NCBI GenBank assembly: GCA_029817715.1
Contig: JARUPY010000465.1
Location: 3,027,501-3,091,500 of the forward strand
Length of the DNA stretch: 64,000 nucleotides
Origin: Melastoma dodecandrum
Lineage: Eukaryota; Streptophyta; Magnoliopsida; Myrtales; Melastomataceae
Direction of reading: 5' to 3'
The position numbers and the translations under genes are program-made. Of the stretch, positions 36,243-47,067 are shown in pieces (position 1 is the stretch's first letter; each line of letters opens with the position of its first letter). The notes below the pieces were generated by a model. It had not been told where the DNA came from. It worked only from the letters and a program-made list of their open reading frames with translations, and did not search any database.

Positions 36243-37189
36243 CAGGAGAGGGATAGTGATGTTGTAAGGACGGATGTTACTTAGGAAGCTGCTGCCGTCT
36301 GTCCCTTTCCAGGTTCCGATCGCTGTTGCATGTTGACGTGCAATATCTACCCATCATCCATTGCCATTCTTGGAGCTTCTTTCCAAATTAAAGATGCGGT
36401 TAAAAATATTTTTACGAAAATAAATTCGACCCGCAGATAACCCCACACGGTCTAACATCTATTCGACGAAATTTAATGCTCTGTTTTACGAAATATCTTG
36501 TCACTGAAATGTACTTACCAAACTGTTTCGTTTTGTAATTTGTTCCGATGGTAATCGATTTCACGCCCTTTAAAGGATTCTCTTGACTGATATTTGATCT
36601 TGATCTCATTTAATGCTAGTTGACTTATGACATATATGGCAAGAGTGTAAAGCAAGCAAAATATATTCTTGTCAAGGTACATGCTATTAGTAGCTTAGGG
36701 TGTACAAATAAAATTTAATTACTTTTATATTATTTACACATGTCTTTCGTAAGATTAAGGTAATCCAAAAGTATAAGGGTTTCTGGATGGGCTAGTCTTC
36801 AATTGTGCAATGATTGGATATCTAGCCTGTTTTGCAACTTCATGAACCAAGGGGCTACTTTTTGGGCAAATGTTATTTACATCCACAGCCCATAATCCTT
36901 TCCACATTTTCCTTTTAAACAAAAATTTAGTTGTAAAGAAAGAGGGTAGGGTTAAGCAGTCCAACTCAAGGTGTCAATTTTCCAAGTTACATCCATGTTG
37001 TGATGTTACTCTCAAATCTCTCTCCAACATACACAATCGCCATCCTTTTCTTTTATTACAGCTCTCCTTTCTCACCACCTCAAACCCTGTCCAAATGTTC
37101 CACTCACATTCCTCAACTTGAAATACCAAATCCCCTTTCTCGTTGTTCTTGTGCTGTCGTGGATGTGTGCAAAACTTGCATCTTGGAAA
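36243..37189. other. Divergent promoter region
   Basis: Lies between the PLC-like gene (-) and the COBRA-like gene (+), so it carries both promoters. It is AT-rich. No other gene is seen. Confidence 0.5.
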
Positions 37190-38921
37190 ATGAAGCTGCT
37201 TGTCTCATCCTGCTTTCTTGCTCTCCTCCATCTGGCAGGTAACATGAATTTCTAACTCGATAGTCGATGCGATTTCGTTGCGGCTTCCGCGCTGATTTTG
37301 TGTTACCTGGTTTCTGTAGCCGCTTACGATCCGCTGGATCCCAACGGTAATGTGACGGTTAAATGGGACGTCATGTCTTGGACGTCCGACGGATATATCG
37401 TAAGTAAACAGGAGATAGGTCCATGTCAGAAGATGCTAAGCTAGAGCATTGTTGTGGTTGTGAATGATATCGAATGATTGTTTTCCGTAGGCTATGGTCA
37501 CCATAAACAACTTCCAGATGTTTCGTCACATCGGGAGCCCCGGGTGGAAGCTTGGATGGTCATGGGACAAGAAAGAGGTGATTTACGGCATCCTCGGAGC
37601 TCAGACGGCTGAGCAGGGTGATTGCTCCAAGTTTAAGGAGACCACCATCCCTCATTGCTGTAAGAAAGATCCTACTGTTGTCGATCTGTTGCCGAGCGCC
37701 CCCTACAACCAGCAGTTCACAAATTGCTGCAAAGGTGGGGTCGTGGCCGCCTGGGGTCAGGACCCCTCATCATCAGTCTCGGCTTTCCAAGTCACCATTG
37801 GCCTGGCTGGCACCTCAAACAAGACCGTGAAGCTGCCTAGGAACTTCACATTACTGGGTCCTGGACCAGGGTACACGTGCGGCCCTGCCAAGGTCGTGCC
37901 CTCATCCCTGTTCCTCACCACGGATCTCCGCCGCAAGACTCAGGCTCTCAGTGAGCATTTCTTCTCATGATCTTGCAATTCTGTGGACTGGAAGTATTTA
38001 GGCACTGATTATTGATCCTGATTTCACAGTGACATGGAATGTGACGTGCACCTTTTCACAGTTCCTCGCGAGGAAGAATCCGAACTGCTGTGTCTCCTTC
38101 TCTTCTTTCTACAATGACACGATCACGAGCTGCCCCAACTGTGCGTGTGGTTGCCAGAACAATAGCACTTGCGTAAAGTACGTGAAAATAGGAAAACCCT
38201 GAAAAACTATCAGGCTCTTTTACACCGGTTTCCTAATAAATGTACTACCGGTGCTAAATCCATTATTGGCAATGACGACGATGCAGGAGCGACTCAAAGA
38301 TCCTGAGTGAGGCAGGAATAAACGTGCCGAGGAAAGACAATGCTCCTCTGCTCAGGTGCACTCGCCATATGTGCGCGATCCGGGTACACTGGCACGTGAA
38401 GCAGAACTACATGGATTACTGGCGAGCAAAGATAGCCATCACCAACTTCAACTACAGGATGAATTATTCGCTCTGGACCCTTGTCATCCAGCATCCGAGC
38501 CTGAACAACGTCACACAAGTCTTCAGCTTCGACTCCAAGCCCCTCGCACCGTATCAACCCATAAGTAAGTGAAGGACAACTCCATGCTCCTGATCGACCT
38601 ACAGTAGCTAACATCATGGAAACCTCCGAACACACAGATGATACCTGGATGTTCTACGGAATGAAGTACTACAACGACATGTTAATGCAAGCAGGGCCGT
38701 CCGGGAACGTTCAGTCGGAGGTGCTGCTCAAGAAGGACAAGAACACGTTCACGTTCAAGGAGGGATGGGCATTCCCTCGGCGAGTCTACTTCAACGGCGA
38801 CGAGTGCCTCCTTCCTCCCCCGGACACATACCCTTATCTCCCCAACTCTGCGAATCGGATCTTCTTGACATCCTCAGCCCTGGGGACATCGCTTCTTCTC
38901 CTAGCAACAATCTTCCTGTGA
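37190..38921 (+). CDS. COBL: COBRA-like GPI-anchored protein
   Basis: Six exons: 37190-37238, 37320-37399, 37491-37950, 38030-38177, 38287-38564, 38638-38921. All junctions are GT-AG and the sum is 1299 bases, 432 residues. A signal peptide (about 1-18) precedes AAYDPLDPNGNVTVKWDVMS, an N-terminal cellulose-binding-like region. The Cys-rich core has CCVS at 216-219 with NPNCCVSFSSFYN, then a COBRA-type C-terminal domain with KDKNTFTFKEGWAFPRRVYF. The last 25 residues are hydrophobic after a small-residue stretch (NSANRIF), as expected for GPI attachment. COBRA-like proteins sit on the outer plasma membrane or wall and control cellulose microfibril deposition and oriented growth. The length fits the short COBL subgroup (COBRA, COBL1-6). 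The specific member is not resolved. Confidence 0.92.
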
Positions 38922-39239
38922 TGTCTGCACCGAAACTAATTGATCAAGATTCAATAACATGGTATCAGATCAGCAGAGGTTATATGGATAATCAAAGCCC
39001 ATTTATGCTTTCAAAGCTCACTCGGCGAATTTGAATGGTATCGCGACTTCTAATCTCAAATTGCGCCATGTCATCGCATAGCCAATTAAAGAAGAAAAGA
39101 ATTCATATTGGGCAGAAAGTATCATTTAAATATGAAGCTAACCTGACAGGGCCTTTCGGTTGGTTCTATGGTTTCTTTTCTTTTTTAGGAGTTCTAATCT
39201 GCCGGTAAGGCTTCTTCTACGGTTCTCACTAGCCTTCTC
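38922..39239. other. 3' flank of COBRA-like gene
   Basis: Probable 3' untranslated region and short spacer before the copia gag relic. Nothing else is seen. Confidence 0.45.
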
Positions 39240-39880
39240 TGTTTTTTAGCTTTCAATGTACTCAAACGTCTCCATCAACCTTATGTCGGACATAATTTTT
39301 GTATTATTCAGAGAGACAATCGTAGCTTCAAACCTTCATATTTGTGCCCAGAACTCTAATTCTGTCAGCCAGATTGATCAATCTATTCGAAAAATCCTTT
39401 GTGGGCTTGTTCTCCTTCATTTGTTGTCTACCTCCTGCTTCAAATTCAAAGTCTTCATATTTCTATCTTATCATCACATTCGTACTCAATCTTCAAAAAA
39501 TCTCAAATCTCCTTCGCGGTTTGGAACTTATGATCTTGTTGAATAAAGAGGGTGACACTGCAGCATAGAGGCATGACTTCGCCTTCACCTTCCTTATGAC
39601 TCTTTTCTTGTGAAACCGGATTTGGTTGATTATAGGATTGTCGGGGTGTGGAGCCACTTCATAATCATCATCCACTACTTTCCACAAGTCAATACCTTCT
39701 AAGAAAGTGTTCATCTTCATCGGCTAAGCTTGATAATTTTCTCCATCAAACAAGGGTGGCGTCGTAGAAGAAAAACCGCTCCCGCTTGCTTTCATCTTCT
39801 TCTGTAGGATAGAAACAACTTTCCAAAAACTTCACAAGACTTCCACAGCTCCCAAAAGATCACGAAGGGCTCTGATACCA
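39240..39880 (-). mobile_element. Copia gag relic with primer-binding site
   Basis: On the minus strand a tRNA-Met-type primer-binding site (TGGTATCAGAGC, complement at about 39870-39881) is followed by a decayed gag N-terminus: PPLFDGENYQA, a stop where Trp is expected, MKMNTFLEGIDLWKVVDDDY, KAKSCLYAAVSPSLFNKI, and further on FSNRLINLADRIRVLGT in another frame. This is the typical start of a Ty1/copia gag polyprotein. Nothing of pol is seen and clear LTRs were not found. The relic lies between the COBRA-like gene and the carrier gene that has lost its first exon. Confidence 0.72.
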
Positions 39881-41185
39881 ATTATATATTCTTACGTTAT
39901 GGAAACAAACTTGCATCAATAGCAAAAACTACAACAAAAGCAAGACAGAGAACAACAGAACATTCTGCAGACGCTAACTTCTGTAGCACAGAATCTTCTA
40001 CATTCTGTAGCGCAGAACCTAATACAGATAGATGCCGAATTGAAACAAACAATACTTTGAACCAATGCCCGTTTTTAGATTTTTGATAGATAAAATAATA
40101 ACGAAATTATTACATCTTAAATGGACAAAATCATAAGAAAATAAAAAGACAAGAGAAATAAAAAGACACCATAGACTTAATTTCAAACCCACTAACGTAA
40201 TTAAAGTGTCCACTGACTTAGCTGATCCAGTACAACATATTAAGATTCCGTGTTTCTCGTGTTTGGTTTTTTTTTTATCTTGTCGTTGCGAATGCTTTGT
40301 TGCTGCGTTTTTGGGTGCTTTGTTGGATTGAGATGATGATAGGGGTTGTGTTTTATTAATTGGCTTTGAGTGGTTGGTGCGCCTCGGGTTTGAATGTTCG
40401 CGATTGATCTGCTTCAGTGGAGTTTGTAGGGGATCGTTGGCGATTTGGTTAGTTGCGGAAGAAATTTGATCGACTGGTTTCTTGGAGAACTTGGAGCCGA
40501 TGACTTTTCTTTATTTTTTTTATTCTGTTGGCGGGTTGGAACAGAATTAGTGGGTTGGATATTACTCGATATTGAGCGTGGAGTACCGTCGACAATGTCT
40601 GAAGTGAAGGAATATGGGTTGCTCGATGCAGCTTTATGTTGCTCGACGTAGACAAAAATGTTGAAATAGCTGCTTATTGAATCGGCATTTATTTGATAAC
40701 CAGAACGTGGGGTTGCAGAATGTAATTACCATTTACGAAAGAGAGATCAGAAGTGTAGAAATGGAGCTGAAAGGACTTGTTGTTGCTTTTCGTTACTCGC
40801 GTCGTAATTAGTTCTCTAGTCATTTATTTGTTATCTCTTATCGACGAGTCATATGACCGCTGCATGGGATTAACTGGCCAGGACTTGCAATGTAGCATAT
40901 GGTTGCTCTGGACAGAATCATGCCATGGGTTATTGGAACAGGATGTGTATGCATGGCGTAAATAACTCTTCCCAGCCTTGCAGTGAGAACTGGAGTTGCC
41001 CTTTATAGTGTTTTAAATATCATTCATTACCTTTGTGTCATTTGGATGAAATTATAAGTGCAATGGTGTGACGAGTAGTTGAGAGATGGAGGTCTTTCCT
41101 CACTTTACTGTTTCTTATTCATTTGATAGCTTCTGAACTGTCAATTGACTTTTTGTAAGCTCATTGAGTTCACCAAGTCGTGCAG
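39881..41185. other. Spacer upstream of carrier exons
   Basis: T-rich and AT-rich sequence where the first exon of the carrier gene would be expected. I searched for the usual Glu-Ile-Asn-Trp stretch that precedes Leu-Asp-Lys-Thr-Lys in this family and did not find it. A short frame at 40594-40651 (MSEVKEYGLLDAALCCST) is unrecognised. Confidence 0.4.
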
Positions 41186-42952
41186 GCTGGATAAAACTAA
41201 GTTTTATGTTGTAGGAGCTGGCCTATTTACAGGAGTCACTGTGGCACTGTACCCGGTCTCTGTTGTAAAAACGAGGCTCCAGGTTGCTACAAGGGAAACA
41301 GTTGAGAAAAGTGTCACATCTGTTGTAAAGGGAAATCTAAAGACAGATGGGATTCCTGGTCTTTACAGAGGATTTGGAACAGTTATTACCGAAGCAATTC
41401 CTGCGAGGATTATCTTCATTACTGCATTAGAGACTGCAAAGGTTACCATTTCAAGATGGTCGAGCCACTAAAATTAGCTGAGCCTACTCAGGCTGCGATA
41501 GCTAATGGTGTTGCCGGAATGATGGCTTCTCTTTCTTCTCAGGCTGTGTTTGTCCCAATTGATGTGCTACTTGATTTTATGGATTCCAAAAAAATTCATC
41601 ATTCATATTTCTTTTTGACAGAATATAACACTTCGGGCTAGTTCGATTTTGTTCCATGCATTTCACTCTCATAATGTTCGCTGGAGTAATTAACACAGTT
41701 GTCTGCAGCCTTCCTTTCTGCTATGCTGATGAGGATAAAATTGCCAGGTTAGCCAGAAGCTGATGGTTCAGGGATACTCTGGACATGAAAAGTACAGTGG
41801 AGGTATTGATGTTGTTTGCAAAGTATTGAAAGCTGATGGCGTTAGGGAACTATACAGAGGGTTTGGCCTATCTGTTATAACCTATGCTCCATCGAGTGCC
41901 GTGTGGTGGGCAAGTTACGGGGCTAGCCAGCGTGTCATCTGGAGGTGAGAGCTATCTGTTGATGTCAATTTGACATCACTAATCAATAACCATCAGGCAC
42001 TTCAATTAATAAATTTTTGTCGAATCGTAGCTGACCAAGTTGGCTTTTTTATTAGTAAAAAAGAAGAGAGATAAACTTTTTATTAGTAAAAAAGAAGAGA
42101 GTCAAATTGTAGCTGGCCAAGTCGGGTTACTGTCTCATTGTACTTTGGAATAGGCTTCTAGGTTATGGGAGTGAGTCTCAAGAAGGTACTCCTGGCCAGG
42201 GGACCATGGTCGCAGTTCAAGCTGCTGGAGGAATTTTTGCCGGTGCAACAGCCTCGTGTATCACTACACCATTAGACATCATCAAAACTCGATTACAGGT
42301 ACTGCCTGATTTCATTTTAGTTATGTTCATTTTAAGTAGGTGCTGGTGGATAGGTTCTGTATTGTGTCAAATACTCAAAACGGCATTCCAGTCTGTAGTG
42401 CTCCTTGGCTTGTGACAGTGTGGCAGGAATATGGACACATTATCTCACCTATGTTATGCTTTCCAAATGATATAATTCTTGTTATGGTGCACGCAATGTT
42501 ATACTTGGCACGTCGAGGTGTAATGCCTATGTGGTATGTGGTGAGTGCTTGAGAAATGAAGCTATGAAACTCCCTCGAGTGCCGAAATCTTTTAATAGCT
42601 TGGCCAAGTTACTTTGACTATATTAACCCCATTAGTATTGATAACGTTGCACATTTGCTCTCGGATATTTTCCATCTAGTATAATTGTTGTTTTACCGAG
42701 CTTCTGAAGAAACAATCTGGCTGTCATCTGGCTTTTGCATTCTCATCAGGTGTTGGGCCACGAGAAGAAACCTTCTGCAACAAATGTTGTGAAGAACTTG
42801 ATAAAAGAAGATGGCTGGACAGGCCTTTACAGAGGATTGGGCCCAAGATTTTTCAGTATCTCTGCACGGGGAACCTTTATGATATTGACATACGAGTATC
42901 TGAGTAAGAACATCCTTACTCTTGTTTTACAGGTTTGCTGTTGATGAAATAG
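41186..42952 (+). pseudogene. Mitochondrial carrier, SLC25A44-like, 5' exon missing and one frameshift
   Basis: Exons at 41186-41563, 41748-41944, 42154-42298, 42750-42903, and possibly 42933-42952. The three carrier repeats are recognisable: repeat 1 with PVSVVKTRLQVA and LYRGFGTVI, repeat 2 with FVPID, SQKLMVQGYSG and LYRGFGLSV, repeat 3 with TTPLDIIKTRLQ and LYRGLGPRFFS. The sequence follows Arabidopsis At1g72820, a mitochondrial inner-membrane transporter group related to mammalian SLC25A44 (branched-chain amino acids). The frame breaks at about 41447-41456, where a T run appears one base short. No exon with a start codon is found before 41186. The last exon border is uncertain. A recent pseudogene or a real gene with an assembly indel and an undetected first exon are both possible. 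Confidence 0.75.
42020..42125. repeat. Imperfect intronic tandem duplication
   Basis: Within the carrier intron, CTTTTTATTAGTAAAAAAGA occurs twice (starting 42044 and 42076) and is flanked by two similar copies of about 24 bases (42020-42043 and 42102-42125) containing GTAGCTG-CCAAG. The order is outer copy, inner copy, inner copy, outer copy. It may be a footprint of a small insertion or of slippage repair. Confidence 0.55.
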
Positions 42953-44107
42953 CCTGAGTTATTCATCTATTGGGCACTCACGATATCCGCTGTCATACTT
43001 TCATGATTGGCTTTTGTCGCGGGTGGATCCCGTTTCCGGTTCCATTTAAAATGAATATCCTCCATTGACGATAAGGCTTTGGATTTTGAAAATGTGTCGG
43101 AGTCGCCACTAACTTATTTTAAGTTCAAGTTAGAAAAACTATAGATATTCATTAAGGTTCGAGAATTAGGAATTACTTAATCGCATGCATCACAAAGAAA
43201 AGGGAGGCTTTTATCGTGTTTCTTCGATGTCCGATTTATTTGAGCTCGGTTTTAGAAGAAGACATTGTTTGACATATAAAAAAAATGATCTCGAGCTCAA
43301 TAATGCTTAAAATGTCTACGTGAATCGTTCTTTAGAAGAATATTTCCTGAAAGTTGATTTTGGGCAAAAATGTAAGCAGCATAGATTAATTAATGCCCTA
43401 AACAGTTTCTAAGCCAAAAAATTCAAGGGAGAACCGGGTGTTGTACCATTGCTCGCTCTATAGAACGCTCTCTTTAACGTTTGTACCTCACGGTGCCGTT
43501 TTTTAGAATAGATTTACGGTGAACCTGGCGAGCCGCTGATGCCGTAACGTTGGTGAGTGCGAAGCCATCTTCAGAGGGTCTTGATCTTCGAGAATCCAGA
43601 TAATCCCTCGAATACTTCGTTATCTTGAACGTGTCGAATGGGGTGCGTGCCTTGGTTGTCCACAAGGCACGCCCCCGAAATACTGTATAAATATCGAATA
43701 AGCGAAGTAAACCGTTCGAAGAGATTCGATTAACTTTCACCTTGAAATAATTTTAAAATAATAGGATACAAATTATTTTTTGTATTCGAATAATTAGAAT
43801 CGTACGAGCTTATGAATGTTTTTTTTTTTAAATGACCTGGATTAATTATCTAAAATTCATATCACAAATAAAGAAATATTGGAAATCAACACGTTTTGAA
43901 CCCACAGAGACAATTATAAGGAGTAATAATAATAATAATAATAATGACCTGGTGATTATTAAAAGTCCAACAATCAAGCGTAAACAAAAGAAACTAACTT
44001 CACGAGAATCATGAATTAAGTCACATGGCCATTAAATTTTATTTTTTGAAAGAAAGGAATTCATGACCTTTCTGAAGGCTTTGCAACCTGGCTGGGATTA
44101 TCCATCT
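42953..44107. other. Spacer with possible dispersed-repeat relic
   Basis: No gene. The stretch 43095-43460, starting TGTCGGAGTCGCCACTAACT, resembles sequence common in plant LTR-type dispersed repeats, but no LTR pair or target duplication was found. An ATA microsatellite occurs at about 43926-43946. Confidence 0.35.
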
Positions 44108-45019
44108 TGAGAGAGCCCTCAGCTGAGTGGGACTGCGGGGAATACCGGAATGGTTGCGAGGCTGATGGTGAGGAAATTGTCTGCTTGCGAGACTATGGGA
44201 TCGGCGACGACAATTTGCACCGACAAGACTGGGACACTTGCGATGAATCAGATGACGGTCACGTCATTTCACCTCGGCAACGAATCCATGTCAGAAGGCC
44301 GTAATCATTCATCTATATCCAGCTATGTTCTCGACTTGATCAGGACGGGAGTTGCTAAGATCGTCCAGGTCGAGGCCTTCAATTCGTCCAAGAAAAGAAG
44401 CGGAATCTCGTTGATCAAGAAAGCGGACAGAACCCATCACGTGCACTGGAAAGGCGCAGCCGAGATGATTCTCGCCATATGCTCGAGCTTCTACGACAGC
44501 AACGGCATCGAGAAGGAATTGATTCGATATGAAAGGACAAAGCTGGAGCAGATCATCGAAAGCATGGCTACTAGAAGCCTCAGATGCATCGCCTTCGCCC
44601 ACGGGTATGAATCTGAATTCCAGCCAAAAGATGGAAATGCGGAGGAAAGACTGAAGGAAGATGGTCTGACATTGCTAGGACTGATCGGTATCACGGACCC
44701 ATGCAGACCCGGTGTGAAGACTGCTGTACAGGCGTGCCAGGATGCCGGGGTGAGCATCAAGATGATTACGGGCGACAACGTCTTCACAGCAAAAGCAATC
44801 GCGACGGAGTGTGGGATACTCAGACCGGGCGACGAAACCAATGACTGTGCCGTGATAGAAGGGTCTGAATTCCGCAACTTATCTCCCCAAGCAAGACTCG
44901 AGAGGGTCGAGAAAATCCGGGTGATGGCCAGATCGTCCCCCTTTGACAAGTTGCTGATGGTTCAGTGCCTGAAGCAGATGGGACACGTGGTCGCCGTCAC
45001 GGGGGAGCTGAACCTCTAG
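44108..45019 (+). pseudogene. Autoinhibited Ca2+-ATPase fragment (ACA12/13-like)
   Basis: An open frame from 44150 to 45019 contains the P-type ATPase phosphorylation motif in SATTICTDKTGTLAMNQM, a nucleotide-domain part (VEAFNSSKKRSGISLI, WKGAAEMIL, RSLRCIAFAHGYE), GLTLLGLIGITDPCRPGV and TGDNVFTAKAIATECGIL. It stops at HVVAVTG, just before the hinge motif GDGTNDAP, and runs into unrelated sequence. The upstream transmembrane half is missing. Between MNQM and VEAFNSS much of the N-domain is absent. Full-length ACA pumps are about 1000 residues and move calcium out of the cytosol; this piece cannot. It has no introns, as in Arabidopsis ACA12/13. It abuts fragments of two other genes. Confidence 0.8.
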
Positions 45020-45239
45020 ATGGTTAGAAGCCGAATGATGCATACTTTGTCCAGAAGGAACAGGTAAAATCTGCCCCTGAGAACTACCATCCGAGTGAGA
45101 GCGTGGTTGGTGCTGCTGATCAGTGAGAGCCATCCGTAAACATGCTTCCCCAAAAGGCGTCAATGATAGAGATTGAGCAGGGGATGTGGTTTCACGCTGG
45201 ATACCCATCAGTACATATGATGGAACCTCAGATTCTTTT
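45020..45239. other. Unassigned segment between ACA and subtilase fragments
   Basis: A minus-strand frame is open through here (for example RMALTDQQHQPRSHSDGSS) but I recognise no family. It may be a fourth captured fragment or intron sequence of the subtilase. Confidence 0.3.
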
Positions 45240-45466
45240 TGGGGTGGCATCAGAGATGTTACAAGTGACTTCGCATTGTTGGATAATTGAACACATCGTA
45301 GCCAAGTCCCGGAAGCAGCGAGAAGCAGTTTACTACCTCTTGAACGAGTACTGCTAGAGAGGATCCTTTGTACCCTTTCGTGGCATAGAAATTGTATGTA
45401 TGACATCTCCCCCACATCATACACCAAGCCAGGGGTCACAGCTCGGGTGGGATCGATTTGACCCAC
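45240..45466 (-). pseudogene. Subtilisin-like protease C-terminal fragment
   Basis: On the minus strand GQIDPTRAVTPGLVYDVGEM and SYIQFLCHE are followed, one base out of frame, by GYKGSSLAVLV, NCFSLLPGLGYDVFNYPTM and a stop. These are the segments that follow the catalytic Ser in plant subtilases (SBT), around the fibronectin-III-like domain junction. Only about 70 codons remain, with an extra A causing the frame change near 45372. The fragment joins the AAE3-like fragment directly and in frame. Confidence 0.72.
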
Positions 45467-46520
45467 ACCATTCTCATCTAAGATGGCCATCTCCTGACCC
45501 ACAGTTCTACCAACTGACCCAGGCTTGTGAACCCCATTCTCGGACAGAGGGTTTGAGGCCATCAGGTGCGAGGCCTCTGTCATTGCATATGCCTCGAGCA
45601 CAGGTGCATTGAACGATTCGAGCCGCGCGAGGATTGATGGGGCTAGAGAGGCGCTGCAGCTCCAGATAAACCTCAAGTTTAGGCAAGACAGCTCGGGCTT
45701 GCTGTGGTGGTGGTCAAGGATGATTTGATGGATAGTCGGGACGGCTGTATACCATGTAGCGTTGTACTTGATCATGTCTGCCCAGAAGGTTGAGGCAGAG
45801 AACCTCCCGTGCAGCCGGGAGGGCCACGGCCGCACCGGAAATGAGGGAACTCGAGAGGCCCGCCAAAAGCTCATGAACGTGAACCAGTGGGAGGACGATC
45901 ACGGTCGAATCGGACTCGGTCAGCTTGTAAACCGACTTGATGTTCTGTACCGATGATGCCAGGTTCAGCTGGCTAAGTGGGACCCCCTTCGGCCGGCTTG
46001 TTGTTCCAGACGTATGGAGGAACAATGCAATATCAGATGGATCGTTTGTTGGTAGCGATGCCGATTCTTTTGTCGTGTCCGCATCAGCAGATGAGAGCCT
46101 AATCCTTGAACTGGTGGACTCGAGCTTCGCCTTCACGCGTGGGATGCCGAGATTCACCGCCGTGGCCTCTGCAGCCTGGTTCCCCTCTACAGGAATCAAC
46201 AGCAACTTCGACTCCGAGTCGGAGGGATAAAACTCGAATTCTTCCGCCGTATAGGTAGAATTAAGCGGCGCAGCCGTTGCTCGGCACCGTATCACTGCCA
46301 GAACATGATCACAAACTCGATGGTGTTGAGGAAGGTGAGGGCAACCACATCGCCAGGGCCAACAGAACCGGCGAGGACAGAGGCGGCGTGATCGACGAGC
46401 TCTTCGAGGCGTTGGTGATCGAGATCAGACTGGCCGGAGACGGACAGGGCACGGCGGGAGGGGGAATTCAGCGGCGGACTTCTTGAGGAGGCTGGTAAGA
46501 GTCACTGCCGCCTTCTCCAT
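45467..46520 (-). pseudogene. AAE3-like acyl-CoA synthetase (oxalate-CoA ligase) fragment
   Basis: The minus strand begins MEKAAVTLTSLLKKSAAEFP at 46520 and follows Arabidopsis AAE3 (peroxisomal-type/oxalyl-CoA synthetase family): RRALSVSGQ, VGPGDVVALTFLNTIEFVIM, ATAAPLNSTYTAEEFEFYPS, then the AMP-binding signature LFLHTSGTTSRPKGVPLSQ, YNATWYTAVPTIHQIILD, and APVLEAYAMTEASHLMASNP. It ends at QEMAILDENG, so the C-terminal catalytic lid is gone. Frame changes occur at about 46475, 46305 and 45820. An active family member would ligate oxalate or a fatty acid to CoA. This copy is dead. Confidence 0.82.
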
Positions 46521-47067
46521 GGTGGTGGTGGTGGTTGTCTGGATACATTTCCGGCACTCTTTGAGGGGAAGAACCCCTAGAAAAGTTCATCTTTTTACAT
46601 CCACACCTTCAGATTCTTTGTAGTCATAAACACGGCTGAATCTATTTGTGTTTTTAGGTGATTCTTGTTTTTTTTTCTTGCATATGGATAGCCATCAGTT
46701 AGCAGTGTAAGTAACAATACTGGAACAGACGCCCATGTGATTTCATCTTTAATGGGAGGAATGAATATTTTGATCTTTATACCTGCGATGCTATTGTTTC
46801 AATCTGCACTTTCAGTGCGAAATTACCTATATTTCCATCAAAGATCGGATTACTGTACTTCAAAACATGGCACTCCATATTCACTACTTCCATGTTGTAC
46901 TTGTACATCATTACATGGTGGCAACGAGGATACTCATCTTGGCTTGATGTAAATGCCTTTACTCCACTCGGGCTCAGCCGTTTGGAGAACACTTATCCGC
47001 GCAGCTGGATCTCGGAATCTTGGCTTTTGGTTCTGTTGTTGATCGGCACTGCCGCTGCTTGTCATCT
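46521..47067. other. 3' flank of the split receptor kinase
   Basis: Spacer between the AAE3-like fragment and the kinase stop codon at 47068. A GGT microsatellite lies at the AAE3 start. No other gene seen. Confidence 0.45.

Noticed and set aside
35785..36267. 160-codon plus-strand frame over the PLC-like exons
   Set aside because: The minus strand carries a signal peptide, Cys-rich motif and catalytic residues with proper splice sites. The plus frame is a shadow.
43474..43740. Minus-strand frame in the 43 kb spacer
   Set aside because: No family resemblance, and it lies in probable dispersed-repeat sequence.
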